64,000 nt of DNA. It comes from Edwardsiella anguillarum. Its GTDB lineage: Bacteria > Pseudomonadota > Gammaproteobacteria > Enterobacterales > Enterobacteriaceae. Below the pieces are notes generated by a model that worked only from the letters and a program-made list of their open reading frames with translations, searched no databases and was not told the DNA's origin. The first letter of the stretch is position 1; each line of letters opens with the position of its first letter. The stretch lies in assembly GCF_008801815.1 (NCBI RefSeq), contig NZ_VZOX01000005.1; one strand, written 5' to 3'. Positions 61,453-64,000 of this stretch are shown piece after piece. The position numbers and the translations under genes are program-made.

Positions 61453-61970
61453 GCGCGCGCTCCTTCGCTGGGCAGCGTCTGCGCCAGGGCGCGGAACGCG
61501 GCCAGGGGCTCTGCCCGCAGGCGGCGCTGCGCATCCCGGCCGACGAACACTTTCAGCATGGCCTGTCCTTCTGGGTTGATAAACCACACGCTGGCGGTCT
61601 CCATCCCCATGAAGGGACGCTCAACCAGTGCGATATGTCGGCAGCGCTGGGCGCGGATATGGCCGCTCAGGCCGCCCTCACCGCGCAGGTTGAAAAAGCC
61701 GTGTCGGTGGGCGCCGCCGGGCAGCGGCCCATGAAACTCCAGAATTAAATCGGGGTTGTTGATAAGCGTGGTGACGTCGCCCCAGCCGGTCAGGGTTTGC
61801 CAAACCCGATCAAAGGCGCCCCCGTCGCACAGGGTGACCTGCGGCAGGCGGCGCAGGACGTCCAGCGCCGACAGCGCGAAGCGCTGGGCGATCGCTTCAA
61901 CGGTATCCGTCGGCGCCGTGGATAGAAAGGCGTCCAGTTCGGCAACGCGTTGCTGATGTTCAGGATGCAT
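61449..61970 (-). CDS. chuX: Haem-binding carrier ChuX/HutX
   Basis: A 173-residue cytoplasmic haem-binding protein of the ChuX/HutX family: SALDVLRRLPQVTLCDGGAFDRVWQTLTGWGDVTTLINN and GFFNLRGEGGLSGHIRAQRCRHIALVERPFMGMETASVWF are the family's two regions. It is thought to accept haem from ChuW or pass it on. It overlaps chuW by 11 bases and chuY by 4. Confidence 0.93.
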   Translation of the reverse strand: MHPEHQQRVAELDAFLSTAPTDTVEAIAQRFALSALDVLRRLPQVTLCDGGAFDRVWQTLTGWGDVTTLINNPDLILEFHGPLPGGAHRHGFFNLRGEGGLSGHIRAQRCRHIALVERPFMGMETASVWFINPEGQAMLKVFVGRDAQRRLRAEPLAAFRALAQTLPSEGARA

Positions 61971-63342
61971 GGTGTTTCTCCGGGTGTGTGTGCTGGGGGG
62001 AGTGCGCGGCGCGAGCGCCGGCGCTGGAAGGTGTTGTCTGCGAGGGGGCCAACAGCTGGGCCAACAGCTGCTGCAGGGCCTGCAGCAGATTGCTGGCCCA
62101 AAAACGCCCGCGTGGCGTCAGCGTGAGGCAGTGCTCCCGCAGGCGTAGCAAATCACAGGATTGCCACTGCAGCAGCAGCGGCAGCAGCGGCGCAGGATCG
62201 TCGAGCAGGGTGGCGAGATCCAACCGCCCGGTTTCGATGCCGCCCTGCAGCGCCAGGCGCCAGCGGTGCTGCGGCGCGGGCGCGCTCAGCATCATCAACG
62301 GCTTGTCCGCGGTGTCCAGCCGTTGATAGTAGGCCTCCAGGGAGCGCTGCAGCATATAGGACTGGCCATCCAGGTGGCCGCCGGCGCCGCTGCCGAAGGC
62401 CAGACAGTCGGCACCCTGCTTGATCAGCAGGTTATACAGGTTGCGCTCGCGGGTGGTACGTGCCCAGTGGCTGTTGCTGAGCTGGCGCCAGCCCCGCTTA
62501 TCCAGCTCATCGAGCGCATGCAGGTAGAATGCCTGGCGCTCGGCGGCGTCGGCGACGCGGGCGCGGGCGTTGGCGACGGCCTTGGCCAGCGGCGTCGAGG
62601 GCAGCAGATTGAGCGCGTAGAGATCGACGCCGTCCAGCGGTAAATCGTTGACGATATCCAGATCGTTTTGCCACTCCCGTGCGGTCTGTCCCGGCAGACC
62701 AAACATCAGGTCGCAGATCACCGCCGCCCGGTCACGCTCGGCCAGCGCCCGCAGAAAGGCGATGGCCCGATCGCGATCGGCCCGCCGCCCCATGCGCTGG
62801 CGCAGACGAGTATCAAAGGTCTGGATACCGATGGAGAAACGGTTGGCGCCGGCCGCCAGACAGGCGTCGATACGTGCATCGTCAAAGTTCAGCACGCGTC
62901 CTTCGACGGTGATTTCGCCGTCGGCGGCCAGCGGTAGCGCGCTGCGCAGCTGGGTGATCAGGCGATACAGCTGCTCAGCGCTCAGGGCGCTGGGGGTGCC
63001 GCCGCCCAGGTAGACGGCGTGGATGGGCGCCGACTGCTGCAGCGGCAGGGCGCTCTCCAGGGCGATTTCGCGCTGCAGGTAGTCGCAGTAGCGGGCTACG
63101 GCCTGTTCGCTGAAGCGGTTTTGATAAAAGCCACAGAAGGTACAGTGGGTGGCGCAAAAGGGGATATGTACATAGACCAGGCGCTTATTGGGCGACAGGG
63201 TGCGCTGGCACAGCTGCTGCCAGCCCTGCGCCAGGGCGTCGGCGGGCAGGGGCTGCTGATGGCGCCAGGGCATGGTGGCCCAGCGTTCGGGGAAGGGAAT
63301 GCCTTCGGCCGCGGCCAGATAGGGGGTAATGTCCAGCGTCAT
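61960..63342 (-). CDS. chuW: Anaerobic haem-degrading radical-SAM methyltransferase ChuW/HutW
   Basis: ChuW opens the haem ring without oxygen, releasing iron and giving anaerobilin in E. coli O157. The 460 residues resemble HemN-family radical SAM enzymes: the CX3CX2C cluster (Cys63, Cys67, Cys70 in IPFCATHCTFC) and GGGTPSALS, FSIGIQTFDT, CDLMFGLPGQT. The C-terminus is Gln/Ala/Pro-rich and longer than in HemN. First gene of the chuWXY unit, behind a Fur box and an FNR-like site. Confidence 0.93.
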   Translation of the reverse strand: MTLDITPYLAAAEGIPFPERWATMPWRHQQPLPADALAQGWQQLCQRTLSPNKRLVYVHIPFCATHCTFCGFYQNRFSEQAVARYCDYLQREIALESALPLQQSAPIHAVYLGGGTPSALSAEQLYRLITQLRSALPLAADGEITVEGRVLNFDDARIDACLAAGANRFSIGIQTFDTRLRQRMGRRADRDRAIAFLRALAERDRAAVICDLMFGLPGQTAREWQNDLDIVNDLPLDGVDLYALNLLPSTPLAKAVANARARVADAAERQAFYLHALDELDKRGWRQLSNSHWARTTRERNLYNLLIKQGADCLAFGSGAGGHLDGQSYMLQRSLEAYYQRLDTADKPLMMLSAPAPQHRWRLALQGGIETGRLDLATLLDDPAPLLPLLLQWQSCDLLRLREHCLTLTPRGRFWASNLLQALQQLLAQLLAPSQTTPSSAGARAAHSPQHTHPEKHHAS

Positions 63343-63378
63343 GGTAACTCTCCGTTAATACCTGAACTGCGCGGCATT

Positions 63379-63399
63379 GAATGATAATAGTTATCATTC
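63379..63399 (-). promoter_or_regulatory. Fur box of chuWXY
   Basis: GAATGATAA-TAG-TTATCATTC is a perfect 9-3-9 inverted repeat with the Fur 7-1-7 core TGATAATAGTTATCA, 37 to 57 bases upstream of chuW. It predicts iron repression. Confidence 0.85.
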
Positions 63400-63423
63400 G
63401 ATCAACGGTAATGCGAATTGTTC

Positions 63424-63437
63424 ATGATCTGGATCAA
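63424..63437 (-). promoter_or_regulatory. FNR-like site upstream of chuW
   Basis: ATGATCTGGATCAA matches FNR TTGAT-N4-ATCAA at 9 of 10 defined positions. Centred 41.5 bases from a possible start at 63389, inside the Fur box, it would fit class II activation by FNR with Fur repression overlapping the start. Confidence 0.55.
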
Positions 63438-63482
63438 GCGAGAGAGCACAAAAAGATAAAGCGCGGGGGATCAGGGGATGTC

Positions 63483-63505
63483 GGGACGCCGCGGGCGGGC
63501 GTCCC
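63483..63505 (-). terminator. Hairpin after aroH
   Basis: GGGACGCC-loop-GGCGTCCC, an 8-bp stem with a 7-base loop just after the aroH stop on the minus strand; no clear T-run. Confidence 0.5.
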
Positions 63506-63513
63506 GTTCGTGC

Positions 63514-64000
63514 TCAGAGGCGGCTGCCGGCCGCATCGGCCAGCTGGGCCAGCAGCCGTTCGCTGTCCTCCCAGCCCAGGCAGGGGTCGGTGATCGACTG
63601 CCCGTAGATCAGCGCCTGTCCGGGCAGATTTTTCTGCGCCCCTTCGGCGATGAAGCTCTCCGCCATGATCCCGACAATACTGCGGGAACCGGCGCGGATC
63701 TGGCCGGCGACCGCCTCGGCGACGTTAAGCTGCCTGCGGTGCTGTTTCTGGCTGTTGCCGTGGCTGGCGTCGACGATCAGGTAGGGCGGTAGATCGAACT
63801 GGCGCAGCTGCTGGCAGGTCTGCTCCACGTCGGCCGGATGGTAGTTGGGCACCTTGCCGCCGCGCATGATGATATGGCCAAACGGGTTGCCGCTGGTCTG
63901 GTAGATGGTCATCCGGCCATCCTTATCCGGCGACAGGAACATATGGCTGGCGCGGGCGGCGCGGATGGCGTCGATGGCGATGCGGGTGCTGCCGTCGGTG
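63514..64000 (-). CDS. aroH: 3-deoxy-7-phosphoheptulonate synthase, AroH type (partial, N-terminus beyond window)
   Basis: DAHP synthase joins PEP and erythrose 4-phosphate as the first shikimate-pathway step. About 161 C-terminal residues are visible: TDGSTRIAIDAIRAARASHMFLSPDK, IYQTSGNPFGHIIMRGG, DASHGNSQKQH and ITDPCLGWEDSERLL. The DAIRAARASHMFLSPDKDG stretch fits the Trp-sensitive isozyme AroH better than AroF or AroG, so the symbol is probable, not certain. The frame is open to base 64000, so the active-site Cys and regulatory part lie outside. Confidence 0.85.
   Translation of the reverse strand, partial: TDGSTRIAIDAIRAARASHMFLSPDKDGRMTIYQTSGNPFGHIIMRGGKVPNYHPADVEQTCQQLRQFDLPPYLIVDASHGNSQKQHRRQLNVAEAVAGQIRAGSRSIVGIMAESFIAEGAQKNLPGQALIYGQSITDPCLGWEDSERLLAQLADAAGSRL

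Noticed and set aside
1..64000. tRNA, rRNA, CRISPR array, insertion sequence, prophage, attachment site or replication origin
   Set aside because: None seen: no transposase or integrase motifs, no regularly spaced direct repeats, no cloverleaf or rRNA-like segments recognised by eye.

Overview
The window is about 60% G+C and densely coded. It comes from the chromosome of an enteric gammaproteobacterium. Blocks such as thrS-infC-rpmI-rplT-pheM-pheS-pheT-ihfA-btuC, ldtE-lpp-pykF, yoaH/pabB-nudL-sdaA and tyrR/tpx keep the Enterobacterales order. Proteins are typically close to Escherichia/Salmonella relatives but clearly not from those genera. Thiosulfate reductase (phsABC, giving H2S), a partial cobalamin set, a haem-uptake locus and the high G+C content point to Edwardsiella (an H2S-positive species such as E. 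tarda or E. piscicida). That genus assignment is inference.

Layout: 1-3.1 kb sseA (cut by the edge), tyrR, tpx. 3.3-8.7 kb mppA, ldtE, lpp, pykF with a Cra-type operator. 9.1-13.4 kb cobalamin genes cobD, then a B12 riboswitch, cbiP, cobT. 13.4-17.7 kb a regulatory gap with repeated operator-like sites and a possible 27-residue membrane peptide, then phsABC. 17.7-26.3 kb sdaA, nudL, pabB, yoaH, purT (PurR box), cfa, a cold-shock gene, yebG (perfect LexA box), yqfB. 26.3-28.0 kb a gene-poor stretch. 28.0-34.7 kb a degenerate EAL protein, ptrB, an alpha/beta hydrolase, an OmpF/OmpC-type porin with a MicF-like sRNA candidate upstream, and small proteins. 34.9-40.9 kb pfkB, dps, yobH, a second tiny basic protein, a CRP-type small transcription unit, a lipoprotein and a BetT-type transporter. 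41.1-52.2 kb translation genes with their RNA control elements, ihfA, btuCD, nlpC, lplA. 52.2-54.5 kb an NCS1 permease with a PfkB-family kinase. 54.7-63.3 kb haem uptake and use (hemP-hmuRSTUV and chuWXY), each unit behind a Fur box. 63.5 kb to the end aroH (cut by the edge).

Themes. (i) Anaerobic life: phsABC and chuW both have FNR-like sites upstream; ChuW opens haem under anoxia and ChuY reduces the product. (ii) Cobalamin: late assembly enzymes under a B12 riboswitch plus BtuCD import. (iii) RNA-level autoregulation: a tRNA-like ThrRS operator with a CGU loop, an AUU start on infC, a hairpin before rpmI and the pheM attenuator. (iv) Several very short genes lie in intergenic gaps: two paralogous Lys/Arg-rich microproteins, a CRP-type promoter driving a 25-codon ORF, and a 27-residue hydrophobic peptide. 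No tRNA, rRNA, insertion sequence, prophage or CRISPR array was recognised.
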